Made by a program: the position numbers and the translations under genes. Shown here one piece after another: positions 10,955 to 20,486 of a stretch of 64,000 bases of DNA (positions are counted from its first letter, which is position 1; the number at the start of each line of letters is the position of its first letter). Below the pieces are notes generated by a model. It was given only the letters and a program-made list of their open reading frames with translations, had not been told where the DNA came from and made no database searches. This DNA comes from Kosakonia arachidis. GTDB taxonomy: Bacteria > Pseudomonadota > Gammaproteobacteria > Enterobacterales > Enterobacteriaceae. The stretch spans positions 587,099 through 651,098 of the forward strand of contig NZ_FPAU01000002.1 in NCBI RefSeq assembly GCF_900116535.1, written 5' to 3'.

Positions 10955-11530
10955 ATGAAGGCATTTACGCCCCTCGCAGTCCTTATTTCCGCGATGCTGT
11001 TACAAGGTTGTATTGGCGCAGTCGTGGTCGGTTCTGCCGCCGTTGGCACTAAAGCAGCGACGGATCCGAGAACCGTTGGCACCCAGGTGGATGACAGCAC
11101 GCTGGAACTACGTGTCAACAGCGCGTTGTCCAAAGATGAGCAGATTAAAAAAGAAGCGCGTATCAACGTCACTGCGTATCAGGGGAAAGTTCTGCTGACC
11201 GGGCAGGCTCCGAATACCGCGCTCTCTTCCAGAGCGAAACAGATTGCCATTGGAGTTGAGGGGGCAACCGAAGTATTTAACGAAATTCGCCAGGGCCAGC
11301 CGATCGGCCTCGGTACGGCGTCTTCAGACACATGGATCACCACTAAAGTCCGCTCGCAACTGTTGAGCAGCGATCAGGTGAAATCCTCAAACGTGAAAGT
11401 GACTACCGAAAATGGCGAAGTGTTCCTGATGGGTCTGGTTACCCAGCGTGAAGGCCAGGCAGCGGCAGATATCGCCAGCCGCGTTAGCGGTGTGAAACAC
11501 GTAACGACAGCATTTACCCTGCTGAAATAA
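10955..11530 (+). CDS. dolP: Dual-BON-domain outer-membrane lipoprotein
   Basis: DolP (YraP) is an outer-membrane lipoprotein needed for envelope integrity and for regulated amidase activity at the septum. The signal peptide ends in a lipobox with Cys19 (MLLQGC). Two BON domains follow, roughly residues 46-115 and 124-191, the second bearing the typical GLVTQREGQAA core. The length of 191 aa equals E. coli. In E. coli the gene is in the sigma-E regulon; I found no convincing sigma-E site directly upstream here. Confidence 0.95.
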   Translation: MKAFTPLAVLISAMLLQGCIGAVVVGSAAVGTKAATDPRTVGTQVDDSTLELRVNSALSKDEQIKKEARINVTAYQGKVLLTGQAPNTALSSRAKQIAIGVEGATEVFNEIRQGQPIGLGTASSDTWITTKVRSQLLSSDQVKSSNVKVTTENGEVFLMGLVTQREGQAAADIASRVSGVKHVTTAFTLLK

Positions 11531-11531
11531 C

Positions 11532-11563
11532 AAAATAGCCCGGCGACTTTGCCGGGCTATTTT
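11532..11563. terminator. Shared terminator of dolP and yraQ
   Basis: A 13-bp perfect stem (AAAATAGCCCGGC and its complement) with a six-base loop lies between the convergent dolP and yraQ. Both sides carry A/T runs, so it can act in both directions. Confidence 0.9.
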
Positions 11564-11577
11564 TGCTCAGCCAAACC

Positions 11578-12615
11578 TCAGAACAACATAATAGCGCCGG
11601 TGATTGTCCCGCACAGCGCCACCAGCCCGCCGGTCAGCCACAACGCTTTTAACGGAAACGATTTACGCAGCATGATCAGTGACGGCAGGCTTACCGCCGG
11701 CAGTGTAATCAACAGCGCCATAGCAGGTGCCATTCCCATACCCGCCAGCATCATGGTCTGCACAATCGGGATCTCGGCTGCCGTCGGGATCACAAACAGG
11801 CAGCCGACAATCGCCATAGCAATCACCCACAGCAGTGTGTTATCGATCGCACCATCCGCATGCGGGAATAACCAGACACGCGCCGCGCCCAGCACCAGAA
11901 CAGCAAGAATATAGACCGGAATGGTGCTCCAGAAGAGTTGCCATAATGCTTTGCCCCAGCGCGCCATAAAGCTGCCCTGCGGCTCCGTAAGCGTAATATC
12001 CACCGCTTCAGCCTGTTGTGGGCTTTCTTTGACCAGAGCCTGGACAAGCATCGCAACACCCAACACCGTCACTAGTCCCGCAACCAGACGGATTGCGACA
12101 AAATGCCAGCCAAGAACAAACCCCATAAACACCAGCGTGGCCGGATTAAGCAGCGGGTTACCCATCCAGAATGCCAGTGCTCCGCCCATTGAGACGCGCT
12201 GACGGCGCATACCTGCCGCCACCGGTGCGGCACAGCAGGTGCACATCATGCCCGGTAGAGAGAATAGCGTACCAAACAGCGTTCCGTTTAAACGTTTTTG
12301 TCCCAGCGTACGCAGTAGCCAGTCGCGCGGGATCAATACCTGAATCAGCGAGCCCAGCAATACACCCAGCACGGCCGCTTTCCAGACGGCAAGAAAATAG
12401 ACCAACGCATAATCCCACGCAGCCTGAATCGGGCTGGAATCGGCCTGTGCAAGAATAGATTTACCAATGTTGTGCGTCTCGGCAGCAGTGAAGGCTTTAC
12501 CGTAATAAGGCTGCCATTTCACGTACCAAAGACCGACAATAACTACCAGAAAGAACAGCGCGGGTTTCCACCACTGAATGGGTGTTGCCGCCTGAGGTGA
12601 AGACTGACCAGTCAT
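11578..12615 (-). CDS. yraQ: Putative permease, DUF318/ArsP-like
   Basis: This is a predicted inner-membrane permease of the UPF0718 family, related to organoarsenical exporters; no substrate is established for YraQ. The 345 residues contain about eight hydrophobic segments and the striking motif MMCTCCAAPVAAGMRR (near 115-130), with three clustered Cys in a membrane-associated loop, and a second loop IPTAAEIPIVQ. I chose the ATG at 12615 (MTGQSS), preceded by GGGGA, because the longer frame adds an unrelated leader. Confidence 0.9.
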   Translation of the reverse strand: MTGQSSPQAATPIQWWKPALFFLVVIVGLWYVKWQPYYGKAFTAAETHNIGKSILAQADSSPIQAAWDYALVYFLAVWKAAVLGVLLGSLIQVLIPRDWLLRTLGQKRLNGTLFGTLFSLPGMMCTCCAAPVAAGMRRQRVSMGGALAFWMGNPLLNPATLVFMGFVLGWHFVAIRLVAGLVTVLGVAMLVQALVKESPQQAEAVDITLTEPQGSFMARWGKALWQLFWSTIPVYILAVLVLGAARVWLFPHADGAIDNTLLWVIAMAIVGCLFVIPTAAEIPIVQTMMLAGMGMAPAMALLITLPAVSLPSLIMLRKSFPLKALWLTGGLVALCGTITGAIMLF

Positions 12616-12667
12616 AACATTCCCCGGGGAAATAGGTAATAAGCCGGGGAATAGTACTCCGGGAGAA

Positions 12668-13321
12668 CTATTTTGCCAATTGTGAGCCTGCCGCAATCGC
12701 GCGTAACTGCGCGGAGGCGACGACCTCGACGCGATCTTCCGCTGGCGTGAAGGACAATGTCAGCAGCGCACGGGCGACATCCTGAGCGCGGATCGACTTC
12801 CAGTTGCCCGGTAGCAGACGAAACAGAGGTGCGAGCAGTGATTCATTGATGCGCTGCTTTTCGCGCTCCCCCAGCAGCATTGAGGGACGGGCAATAACCA
12901 GCCGGGGCCACTCCTGCGCGATGAGCGCTTTTTCCATCTCGCCTTTTACCCGGTTATAGAAAAACGGTGAATGCGCGTTTGCCCCCATCGAACTGACCAC
13001 CAGCATCTGCCTGGCACCAAGCCGCAGCGCGGTTAATGCCGTATCGACTACCAGCGTATAATCCGCGTGCACGAAAGCCTCTTCGCTCCCCGCTTCGCGA
13101 CGCGTGGTACCAAGGCAGCAAAAAACCGTATCTACCGCACCATTCACCTGCGCCAGCGCATCGCTTAACTGCGGATCATAGGGATTTTCAACATCGGGAA
13201 AGCCCGACAATGGGTGGCGCGTTGGCGCTACAATCGTGCCGATCCGCGCGTCATTGCTCAGTAATCGCAGCAAATGCCCGCCAACCAGGCCCGTTGCACC
13301 AGTGATCATTACGCGTGGCAT
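12668..13321 (-). CDS. yraR: NAD(P)-binding Rossmann-fold protein
   Basis: This is an atypical short-chain dehydrogenase/epimerase-like protein of unknown substrate. GATGLVGG at 8-15 is the nucleotide-binding loop, and Tyr122-N-R-V-Lys126 resembles the catalytic YxxxK pair. The length of 217 aa is slightly more than the 211 I recall for E. coli, and the C-terminus differs. It ends 52 bp before the yraQ start on the same strand, so the two may be cotranscribed. Confidence 0.88.
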   Translation of the reverse strand: MPRVMITGATGLVGGHLLRLLSNDARIGTIVAPTRHPLSGFPDVENPYDPQLSDALAQVNGAVDTVFCCLGTTRREAGSEEAFVHADYTLVVDTALTALRLGARQMLVVSSMGANAHSPFFYNRVKGEMEKALIAQEWPRLVIARPSMLLGEREKQRINESLLAPLFRLLPGNWKSIRAQDVARALLTLSFTPAEDRVEVVASAQLRAIAAGSQLAK

Positions 13322-13442
13322 TTACTCTCCTTTTGCAGATGAATCTGCCTTGCAATACCTGCCAGCTAAACCAGGCTTAATAGTCTGATGGATTATCAGT
13401 ATGGATAACAATGAACACTGAAGCCAAAACAACGGAGGAATT

Positions 13443-13961
13443 ATGAGCAAGAAAATCGCAGTCTTGATCACCGACGAGTTTGAAGATTCAGAATTCACTT
13501 CTCCGGCGCAGGAATTTCGTCAGGCCGGCCATGAGGTGATCACCATAGAGAAACAGGCGGGGAAAACTATCCACGGCAAACAGGGCGAAGCTGAAGTGGT
13601 GATTGATAAAACCATTGATGAAGTGCGGCCAGCGGATTTTGACGCCCTGCTGCTACCGGGCGGCCACTCACCCGATTATTTGCGTGGCGATGATCGGTTT
13701 GTCACCTTCACCCGCGATTTTGTCAGCAGTGGTAAGCCCGTATTCGCCATTTGTCACGGCCCGCAGTTGCTAATCAGCGCGGATGCCATACGCGGACGCA
13801 AGCTTACAGCGGTGAAGCCTATCGTCGTCGATGTGAAAAACGCCGGGGGTGAATTTTATGACCAGGAAGTGGTGATCGATAAAGATCAACTGGTGACCAG
13901 CCGCACCCCCGAAGATTTGCCTGCATTTAACCGCGAGGCGTTGCGCTTATTGGGTGCATGA
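13443..13961 (+). CDS. yhbO: DJ-1/PfpI family stress protein (deglycase/glyoxalase)
   Basis: YhbO protects cells from several stresses and has been assigned protein deglycase and glyoxalase activity against methylglyoxal adducts. The 172-residue protein has the PfpI fold with the nucleophile Cys104 in FAICHGPQ and LLPGGHSPD ahead of it. A clear GGAGG site precedes the ATG at 13443. The last 15 bp overlap convergent yhbP. Confidence 0.95.
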   Translation: MSKKIAVLITDEFEDSEFTSPAQEFRQAGHEVITIEKQAGKTIHGKQGEAEVVIDKTIDEVRPADFDALLLPGGHSPDYLRGDDRFVTFTRDFVSSGKPVFAICHGPQLLISADAIRGRKLTAVKPIVVDVKNAGGEFYDQEVVIDKDQLVTSRTPEDLPAFNREALRLLGA

Positions 13962-14384
13962 ATCGCGAATCCAGTGTAATTTTTTACCAAAACCCAGCGT
14001 GTTGTCAGTGAATTTCAATTCGTGAAGGCGGATCTCCCACAGGGGGGCTGTCAACATGCGCGCAACAGGAAAGCGACGGTTGTACTGCGCCCGCAGCGCC
14101 TCGCTTTCCTCCCCTTCCAGACGACGGATCTCCCCGGTAAATTGTATGCCGCGAATCAGCGCCACGGTTTTTGGCTGGCCGTTGACTGTTCCCGCCACAT
14201 TAGCCTGAAGCCCGGTCATCTGTGAGTGGCGCGTGTGATCTTCACTGAGGATGTAAAACGCCACTTTTTGCGCATCATAAACGTAAAACGCAGTAGCACA
14301 CCACAATTCACCCCGGTTCGCCACACACCAACTAACAACATGCTGTTTCGCCAGCCAACGGTTAATGGCAGCAAGCGTCTCCAT
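13947..14384 (-). CDS. yhbP: UPF0306 family protein, split-barrel flavin fold
   Basis: This 145-residue protein of unknown function resembles the pyridoxamine-phosphate-oxidase split-barrel family. Recognisable stretches are [23 protein letters not shown] and FPVARML. The ATG at 14384 opens on [13 protein letters not shown] after a GGAAGGG site; the longer frame to 14534 lies opposite yhbQ and has no family support. It is convergent with yhbO and divergent from yhbQ. Confidence 0.9.
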   Translation of the reverse strand: METLAAINRWLAKQHVVSWCVANRGELWCATAFYVYDAQKVAFYILSEDHTRHSQMTGLQANVAGTVNGQPKTVALIRGIQFTGEIRRLEGEESEALRAQYNRRFPVARMLTAPLWEIRLHELKFTDNTLGFGKKLHWIRDSCTQ

Positions 14385-14438
14385 TTTTTCCCTTCCTCGT
14401 GTTATTTTTTCGTTCACATTAACACAATGAATAATGCC

Positions 14439-14741
14439 ATGACGCCCTGGTTTCTTTATCTTATTCGCACCGCCGACAACATGCTGTATACCGGCATTAC
14501 TACCGATGTGGCGCGTCGCTTTACGCAACATCAAAACGGCAAAGGGGCAAAAGCGCTGCGGGGAAAAGGCGCTCTGACGCTGGTTTTTTCAGCTCAGGTA
14601 GGAGAAAGATCGCTGGCGTTACGGCTGGAGTACCACATCAAGCAGTTAACCAAACGCCAGAAAGAGCGCCTCGTCGCCGACGATGGCATGTTCGAAACGC
14701 TACGGGAAAGCCTGCAAGTAAACGTTGTTAAAGGCGATTGA
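14439..14741 (+). CDS. yhbQ: GIY-YIG nuclease-fold protein
   Basis: This small protein (100 aa) carries the GIY-YIG nuclease signature in its first half ([19 protein letters not shown]) and a conserved KALRGKG loop. E. coli YhbQ has the same length, and its function there is poorly defined. I chose the ATG at 14439 (MTPWFLY); an in-frame ATG at 14427 would add four residues, and neither start has a strong ribosome binding site. The 3' end overlaps convergent yhbS by 14 bp. Confidence 0.9.
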   Translation: MTPWFLYLIRTADNMLYTGITTDVARRFTQHQNGKGAKALRGKGALTLVFSAQVGERSLALRLEYHIKQLTKRQKERLVADDGMFETLRESLQVNVVKGD

Positions 14742-15231
14742 AGTGATCACTGTATTCGACCTTCCCACCGACGTCATTCAGCGCATCATCAGCAAGAGGG
14801 TGAACTAAAAACGCCTCATTCGTTTGTGGCCAGCGGCAATGCAGGTCGTACTGTGCGGCTTTTTCAAACCCCAAACGGCTATAGAACGCCGGATCACCCA
14901 GCGTAACCACGGCGGCATAACCAAACTCATTCAGAGAATCCAGCCCTTCATAGACAAGCTGCCGCGCAATGCCCTGGCCGCGATACTGCTCATCGACCGC
15001 CAGCGGCGCAAGCCCGACCCATTGCAGCTCTTCACCGTCAACCGTAACCGGGCTAAAGGCCACATAGCCCACAACCTGCCCTTCATCATCAGTTGCAACA
15101 AATCCCAGCGTGATCAAACCGTCCTCACGCAGATTGTGCACCAGCATGGCTTCGCCTTCACCACCAAAACTACGACGCAATAACGCGTCAATACCAGGTG
15201 CATCAATGGGAATTTCAACTCTAATCAGCAT
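14728..15231 (-). CDS. yhbS: GNAT-family N-acetyltransferase
   Basis: This 167-residue protein is a GCN5-related acetyltransferase whose substrate I cannot name. The acetyl-CoA loop is visible as [17 protein letters not shown], preceded by WVGLAPLAV, and the C-terminal [14 protein letters not shown] is typical of the family. Its first bases overlap the end of ubiT by 7 bp, which suggests cotranscription with ubiT. Confidence 0.93.
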   Translation of the reverse strand: MLIRVEIPIDAPGIDALLRRSFGGEGEAMLVHNLREDGLITLGFVATDDEGQVVGYVAFSPVTVDGEELQWVGLAPLAVDEQYRGQGIARQLVYEGLDSLNEFGYAAVVTLGDPAFYSRLGFEKAAQYDLHCRWPQTNEAFLVHPLADDALNDVGGKVEYSDHFNRL

Positions 15232-15749
15232 GGCTCACCTACAGAAGGTTGTGTCGTTGCAGGCGGCGCTTGCAGGCCAGCCTCAACAAATTCCGCCAGT
15301 TGTAGCAGCATCACCCGCAAGGGTTTTGGCATTTGCTCCAGTTCAATGGCGTCCATCAGATTTTTTACGTACAGCCCAAGTTCCGTATCGCCTTCAATCG
15401 CCAGCCGACGCTGGAAAAAAAGCGTGTCCGGATCCTGTTTGCGCGCGGCAATCATCAGCAAATCGCTGGCGTCCGCGCTGAAGCTGACATCGGCATCAGC
15501 TGACTCACGCACAATCAACTGACCATTCTCAACAGAGGTATACCATGTAAGGCCGATATCCCGTACCTGAATACTTAACCAGCGACCTTCGAGAAACTCA
15601 AGCTCTCCGTCCGCCAGCGCCTGCTGGAATTGCCATCGCAGCACCTGCTCCAGCACCTGACGCTTGATGGCGAAAGGTGTGAACTTAACCGGAACACTTA
15701 ATAATGCCGGGCCGAAGTGAACAAGACGTGAGCGCAATGAATCCAACAC
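15225..15749 (-). CDS. ubiT: Ubiquinone biosynthesis accessory factor UbiT (SCP2)
   Basis: UbiT is a lipid-binding SCP2-domain protein needed for the O2-independent ubiquinone pathway together with UbiU and UbiV. The 174-residue protein contains the sterol-carrier-like core with FLEGRWLSIQVRDIGLTW and ADVSFSADASDLL. It is divergent from ubiU across about 238 bp, an arrangement kept in E. coli, and overlaps yhbS downstream. Confidence 0.94.
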   Translation of the reverse strand: MLDSLRSRLVHFGPALLSVPVKFTPFAIKRQVLEQVLRWQFQQALADGELEFLEGRWLSIQVRDIGLTWYTSVENGQLIVRESADADVSFSADASDLLMIAARKQDPDTLFFQRRLAIEGDTELGLYVKNLMDAIELEQMPKPLRVMLLQLAEFVEAGLQAPPATTQPSVGEPC

Positions 15750-15987
15750 AGGCTTAACTCCCAGAAATGATAATTGCGACTATTTTGCCACATTCCCGTC
15801 ATGGCATAGCGGCGCAAATCAACAATCAGGCAATAAATAGACGGCAGTTATGGCTCCATCAATACGCATTTAACTGCCTCAAATCAAAAATTGTCGCCAG
15901 CAGGTTAACTAAAATCCCAGTTCGTTAACAATTTGGCGGCCCTGCGGGGTACGTCCGGGCCTCTGGCTCTTGATTGCAGGATATACT

Positions 15988-16983
15988 ATGGAGTTGCTCT
16001 GCCCTGCCGGAAACCTTCCGGCATTGAAGGCGGCTATCGAAAACGGTGCCGACGCGGTTTATATCGGCCTGAAAGATGATACAAACGCCCGCCATTTTGC
16101 CGGACTCAACTTTACGGAGAAAAAACTCCAGGAGGCGGTGAGTTTTGTTCATCAACACCGCCGCAAACTGCATATCGCGATTAATACGTTTGCCCACCCG
16201 GATGGTTATCATCGTTGGGAGCGGGCCGTGGATATGGCCGCGCAGATTGGTGCAGATGCACTGATCCTCGCTGATCTGGCGATGCTGGAATACGCTGCCG
16301 AGCGTTATCCGCATATTGAGCGTCATGTTTCCGTGCAGGCCTCCGCCACCAACGAAGAAGCAATCCGCTTTTACCACCGCCACTTTGATGTCGCACGTGT
16401 GGTTCTACCGCGTGTTTTATCCATTCATCAGGTGAAACAACTGGCGTGCGCGACGCCCGTTCCGCTGGAAGTCTTCGCTTTCGGTAGCCTGTGCATTATG
16501 GCAGAAGGCCGTTGCTACCTCTCCTCCTATCTCACCGGCGAATCGCCCAATACCGTCGGCGCCTGTTCGCCCGCACGTTTTGTCCGCTGGCAGCAAACGC
16601 CGCAAGGGCTGGAATCTCGTCTGAATGACGTGCTGATCGACCGCTATCAGGAGGGGGAAAACGCAGGTTATCCCACACTGTGCAAAGGGCGTTATCTGGT
16701 AGATGGCGAGCGTTATCATGCGCTGGAAGAACCTACCAGCCTGAATACCCTGGAGCTGCTACCGGAATTGTTAGCAGCAAATATCGCCTCGGTAAAAATA
16801 GAAGGTCGCCAGCGCAGCCCGGCGTATGTGAGTCAGGTGGCGAAGGTATGGCGTCAGGCTATCGATCGCTGCATGGCTGCGCCGCAGGACTTTATCCCGC
16901 AATCCGCATGGATGGAGACGTTAGGGGCCATGTCGGAAGGTACGCAAACCACGCTCGGTGCATATCACCGTAAATGGCAGTAG
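15988..16983 (+). CDS. ubiU: O2-independent ubiquinone hydroxylation factor UbiU
   Basis: UbiU belongs to the peptidase U32 family and forms a 4Fe-4S heterodimer with UbiV that hydroxylates the ubiquinone ring without oxygen. The four cluster ligands known from E. coli are all present: Cys169, Cys176, Cys193 and Cys232. The ATG at 15988 (MELLCPAGN) gives 331 residues as in E. coli; the TTG at 15970 is less likely. ubiV follows after 7 bp. Confidence 0.96.
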   Translation: MELLCPAGNLPALKAAIENGADAVYIGLKDDTNARHFAGLNFTEKKLQEAVSFVHQHRRKLHIAINTFAHPDGYHRWERAVDMAAQIGADALILADLAMLEYAAERYPHIERHVSVQASATNEEAIRFYHRHFDVARVVLPRVLSIHQVKQLACATPVPLEVFAFGSLCIMAEGRCYLSSYLTGESPNTVGACSPARFVRWQQTPQGLESRLNDVLIDRYQEGENAGYPTLCKGRYLVDGERYHALEEPTSLNTLELLPELLAANIASVKIEGRQRSPAYVSQVAKVWRQAIDRCMAAPQDFIPQSAWMETLGAMSEGTQTTLGAYHRKWQ

Positions 16984-16990
16984 GTAGACA

Positions 16991-17869
16991 ATGAAATATT
17001 CATTAGGGCCGGTTCTTTATTACTGGCCAAAAGAGACGCTGGAAGATTTTTACCGCCAGGCTGCCACCAGCAACGCTGATGTGATTTATCTTGGCGAGGC
17101 GGTGTGCAGCAAGCGTCGCGCGACCAAAGTAGGCGACTGGCTGGATATGGCAAAAGCGCTCGCCGCTAGCGGCAAACAGGTAGTACTCTCCACGCTGGCG
17201 CTGGTGCAAGCCTCTTCAGAATTAAATGAACTGAAGCGCTATGTTGATAACGGCCAATTTCTGCTGGAAGCCAGCGATCTGGGCGTAGTGAACATGTGCG
17301 CTGACCGTAAGCTGCCATTCGTCGCCGGGCATGCCCTTAACTGCTATAACGCCGTGACGCTGCGTCTGCTGCTCAAGCAAGGCATGGTACGCTGGTGTAT
17401 GCCGGTTGAGCTTTCGCGTGACTGGCTGGTCAATCTACTTGAACAGTGCGAAACGCTGGGTATTCGTCGGCAGTTTGAGGTAGAAGTGTTGAGCTACGGC
17501 CACCTACCGCTGGCGTATTCTGCCCGCTGCTTTACCGCTCGCTCAGAAGACAGACCGAAGGATGAGTGTGAAACCTGCTGCATAAAATACCCGAACGGGC
17601 GCAGCATGGTATCGCAGGAGAACCAGCAAGTGTTTGTTCTCAATGGCATCCAGACGATGAGTGGCTATGTCTATAATCTCGGCAATGAACTGGTTTCGAT
17701 GAAAGATGTGGTCGATATTGTGCGTCTGTCGCCGATGGGACCGGAAACGTTCGCCATGCTGGATGCGTTTAAAGCTAATGAAACGGGCAACGCGCCGCTG
17801 CAACTCGCCGCTCACAGCGACTGTAATGGCTACTGGCGCAGATTGCCCGGTTTGCAGTTAGAACTTTAA
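16991..17869 (+). CDS. ubiV: O2-independent ubiquinone hydroxylation factor UbiV
   Basis: UbiV is the partner of UbiU in anaerobic ubiquinone synthesis and also a U32-family 4Fe-4S protein. The expected ligands Cys39, Cys180, Cys193 and Cys197 are in place, the last two in DECETCCIKY. The length of 292 aa equals E. coli. The 7-bp gap after ubiU indicates one transcript. The next gene, yhbW, starts 141 bp downstream. Confidence 0.96.
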   Translation: MKYSLGPVLYYWPKETLEDFYRQAATSNADVIYLGEAVCSKRRATKVGDWLDMAKALAASGKQVVLSTLALVQASSELNELKRYVDNGQFLLEASDLGVVNMCADRKLPFVAGHALNCYNAVTLRLLLKQGMVRWCMPVELSRDWLVNLLEQCETLGIRRQFEVEVLSYGHLPLAYSARCFTARSEDRPKDECETCCIKYPNGRSMVSQENQQVFVLNGIQTMSGYVYNLGNELVSMKDVVDIVRLSPMGPETFAMLDAFKANETGNAPLQLAAHSDCNGYWRRLPGLQLEL

Positions 17870-18010
17870 TAAGGCTCACTTTGTTAACAGCTTTCAGTAA
17901 AGGTTAATGCACTATAAAAGTTGCAGCTTTTCTGGCCTGTCCCGCCACTCTGGGCCAGGCTGGAAGAAGACCTTCAATCTGATAACGATGCTGTAGCAAA
18001 GTGAGTTTCT

Positions 18011-19018
18011 ATGTCTGAGAAAACAATTCCCTTTTCGGTGCTGGATCTCGCGCCGATCCCACAAGGTTCTTCTGCCCGCGGGGCGTTTACCCATTCGCTG
18101 GATCTGGCAAAATTGGCTGAGAAGCGTGGCTATCACCGTTACTGGCTGGCCGAACACCATAATATGACTGGTATCGCCAGCGCAGCGACGTCGGTGCTGA
18201 TTGGCTACCTTGCCGCCAATACGCAGACCCTACGCCTGGGTTCCGGCGGCGTGATGCTACCGAACCACTCGCCGCTAGTGATTGCTGAGCAGTTCGGTAC
18301 GCTGAACACACTCTATCCGGGACGCATCGATTTGGGCCTCGGCCGCGCACCGGGCAGCGATCAGCGTACCATGATGGCATTACGTCGCCATATGAGCGGC
18401 GATGTCGATAACTTCCCGCGCGATGTTGCTGAACTGGTGGACTGGTTTGACGCCCGCGATCCAAATCCGCATGTCCGCCCGGTGCCGGGCTACGGCGAAC
18501 AGATACCGGTCTGGTTGCTGGGTTCCAGCCTGTACAGCGCGCAATTGGCCGCACAGCTCGGCCTGCCGTTTGCTTTTGCCTCGCACTTTGCCCCAGATAT
18601 GTTGTTCCAGGCTCTGCATCTCTATCGTGCGAATTTCAAACCTTCCGCTCGGCTGGAGAAACCTTATGCGATGGTGTGCATCAACATTGTTGTCGCCGAC
18701 AGCAACCGCGATGCGGAATTCCTCTTTACCTCTATGCAGCAGGCGTTTGTGAAACTGCGGCGGGGTGAAACGGCGCAGTTGCCACCGCCAATCGCCGATA
18801 TGGATCAGTTCTGGTCACCGTCCGAGCAGTATGGCGTACAGCAGGCACTGAGCATGTCACTGGTAGGGGATAAAGCGAAGGTGCGCCATGGGCTGGAGTC
18901 GATCCTGAGGGAAACGGACGCGGACGAGATTATGGTTAATGGGCAAATTTTCGATCACCAGGCACGGCTCTACTCGTTTGAGCTGGCAATGCAAGTGAAA
19001 GAAGAACTGCTCGGGTAG
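18011..19018 (+). CDS. yhbW: Luciferase-like flavin monooxygenase
   Basis: This 335-residue protein belongs to the bacterial luciferase-like monooxygenase group and probably uses FMN; its substrate is unknown. Diagnostic stretches are [30 protein letters not shown] and the [21 protein letters not shown] block. It stands alone after ubiUV and is followed by a REP-like element rather than an obvious T-run terminator. Confidence 0.93.
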   Translation: MSEKTIPFSVLDLAPIPQGSSARGAFTHSLDLAKLAEKRGYHRYWLAEHHNMTGIASAATSVLIGYLAANTQTLRLGSGGVMLPNHSPLVIAEQFGTLNTLYPGRIDLGLGRAPGSDQRTMMALRRHMSGDVDNFPRDVAELVDWFDARDPNPHVRPVPGYGEQIPVWLLGSSLYSAQLAAQLGLPFAFASHFAPDMLFQALHLYRANFKPSARLEKPYAMVCINIVVADSNRDAEFLFTSMQQAFVKLRRGETAQLPPPIADMDQFWSPSEQYGVQQALSMSLVGDKAKVRHGLESILRETDADEIMVNGQIFDHQARLYSFELAMQVKEELLG

Positions 19019-19029
19019 TTTTTGTCAGT

Positions 19030-19098
19030 GCCGGATGGCGCCTTGCGCCTTGTTCAGCCCGGTAGATTTGCTGGCCGGGTAAACGCAGCGCCTCCGGC
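19030..19098. repeat. REP/BIME-like palindromic element
   Basis: Between convergent yhbW and mtr lies an imperfect palindromic unit: GCCGGATGGCG near one end, CGCCTCCGGC at the other, with an internal CCCGG/CCGGG pair. This resembles enterobacterial REP/BIME repeats, which often end transcripts or block 3' exonucleases. Confidence 0.7.
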
Positions 19099-19104
19099 AT
19101 AAAA

Positions 19105-20349
19105 TTACTGATAAACTGGCAGCAGATTAAAGCTGGAAAGCAGGTGTACTACGGCGTTACCGATGCCAAACAGCAGAATCAGGATAATCATTGGCTTGCC
19201 GCCCCAGACGCGAAATGCCGGGCTGCCAAAGCGTTTACGTGACGCATTCGCCAACAGCGCAGGAACAATCGCCGCCCAAATCGTCGCAGCCAACCCCGCA
19301 TAGCCAATGGCATACAGAAAACCATTCGGCCACAGTAAACCACCGACAATCGGCGGCACAAACGTCAGCAAAGCCGTTTTGAAACGTCCAGTCGGTGAAT
19401 CATCAAAGCCAAATAAATCCGCCAGATAATCAAACAGCCCCAAAGTCACCCCCAAGAATGAACTGGCAACCGCAAAGTTAGAGAAAATCACTAACAGCAG
19501 ATCCAGGCTACGGCTGTTCAACACACCGCTGAGCGCCTGCACCAGTAAATCAATGTTGCCGCCCTTCGCTGCAATAGCAATAAATGCCGGACGCGGGATA
19601 TTGCCCATCGTCACCAGGAGCCAGACAACATACAACCCCAGCGCCAGTAGCGTACCGTAGATCAGGCAACGGGTTATGGTGCGCGGATCTTTGCCGTAGT
19701 ATTTCATCAGGCTTGGAACGTTGCCGTGATAGCCAAATGAGGCAAGACAAAACGGCAGAGTCATCAACAAATAGGGTGTATAGGATGCGTCGCTTTGCGC
19801 CACATTAAATAATGTCGCAGGCTGTACGTGCCCGATCAGGCTGCCAAATGTGAGGAAAAAAGTGATCACCTTCGCCCCCAGCACAATCGCCGTCATGCGG
19901 CTGACTGCGTGCGTGGAGAGCCAAACGATAAAAGCAATACCCAATGCAAAGCATAATCCCGCCAGACGCGGCGACACATCCAGCGACATTTCGGCAAAGG
20001 TATGATGCAGAATGGAGCTGCTCGCCGAAATATAAGCGTAAGTCAGAATATAGAGCACGAAGGCAATCGAGACGCCATTCAACAAATTCCAGCCTTTTCC
20101 CAGCAGATCCTTGGTGATGGTGTCGAAACTTGCCCCGCTGTGATAGTTAAGGTTGGCCTCAAGTATCATCAGACCCGAGTGCAGCATACAAAACCATGTA
20201 AACAGCAATGCCAGCAGTGACCAGAAGAACCACGCGCCGGACATCACTACGGGCAACGAGAACATGCCTGCGCCAATGATGGTGCCGCCGATAATGACCA
20301 CCCCGCCGAACAACGAAGGGGAAGCCTGTGTGGTTGTCAGTGTCGACAT
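19105..20349 (-). CDS. mtr: Tryptophan-specific permease
   Basis: Mtr is the high-affinity proton-coupled tryptophan importer of the inner membrane (HAAAP family). The 414-residue protein shows about 11 hydrophobic segments, opening with [22 protein letters not shown], the unwound-helix motif of amino-acid permeases. The length matches E. coli. Upstream are a TrpR operator overlapping the -10 box and a TyrR box, so repression by TrpR and activation by TyrR, as known in E. coli, look preserved. Confidence 0.96.
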   Translation of the reverse strand: MSTLTTTQASPSLFGGVVIIGGTIIGAGMFSLPVVMSGAWFFWSLLALLFTWFCMLHSGLMILEANLNYHSGASFDTITKDLLGKGWNLLNGVSIAFVLYILTYAYISASSSILHHTFAEMSLDVSPRLAGLCFALGIAFIVWLSTHAVSRMTAIVLGAKVITFFLTFGSLIGHVQPATLFNVAQSDASYTPYLLMTLPFCLASFGYHGNVPSLMKYYGKDPRTITRCLIYGTLLALGLYVVWLLVTMGNIPRPAFIAIAAKGGNIDLLVQALSGVLNSRSLDLLLVIFSNFAVASSFLGVTLGLFDYLADLFGFDDSPTGRFKTALLTFVPPIVGGLLWPNGFLYAIGYAGLAATIWAAIVPALLANASRKRFGSPAFRVWGGKPMIILILLFGIGNAVVHLLSSFNLLPVYQ

Positions 20350-20394
20350 CTGAAATATTCTCCTGTGGATTCAAAGCCTGAATTCAGGCCGCGC

Positions 20395-20415
20395 ATTGTA
20401 CCAGTACAGGAGTAC
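20395..20415 (-). promoter_or_regulatory. mtr -10 box with overlapping TrpR operator
   Basis: On the minus strand TACAAT (20400-20395) is a good -10 box. The 18-bp segment 20415-20398, which reads GTACTCCTGTACTGGTAC, matches the TrpR operator consensus at 13 of 18 positions and covers the region just upstream of and into the -10 box. The -35 box is weak (CTGGAA or TCTGGA). Confidence 0.75.
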
Positions 20416-20423
20416 ATTCCAGA

Positions 20424-20455
20424 GAAAAAAAGCCCCGATCGTTTTGACCGGGGCT
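20424..20455 (-). terminator. deaD terminator
   Basis: The stem AGCCCCG/CGGGGCT is followed on the minus strand by seven T. It lies 31 bp after the deaD stop and just upstream of the mtr promoter. Confidence 0.88.
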
Positions 20456-20472
20456 GTATCTTTTTCTTTACA
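20455..20472. promoter_or_regulatory. TyrR box upstream of mtr
   Basis: TGTATC-N6-TTTACA matches the TyrR consensus TGTAAA-N6-TTTACA at ten of twelve positions. It is centred about 75 bp upstream of the likely mtr start site, as expected for TyrR activation of mtr, and overlaps the base of the deaD terminator. Confidence 0.7.
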
Positions 20473-20486
20473 GATCGTAAGGAAAA

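Noticed and set aside
19030-19098. CRISPR repeat or tRNA-like element after yhbW
   Set aside because: It is a single palindromic unit without spaced copies or tRNA features; REP/BIME explains it.
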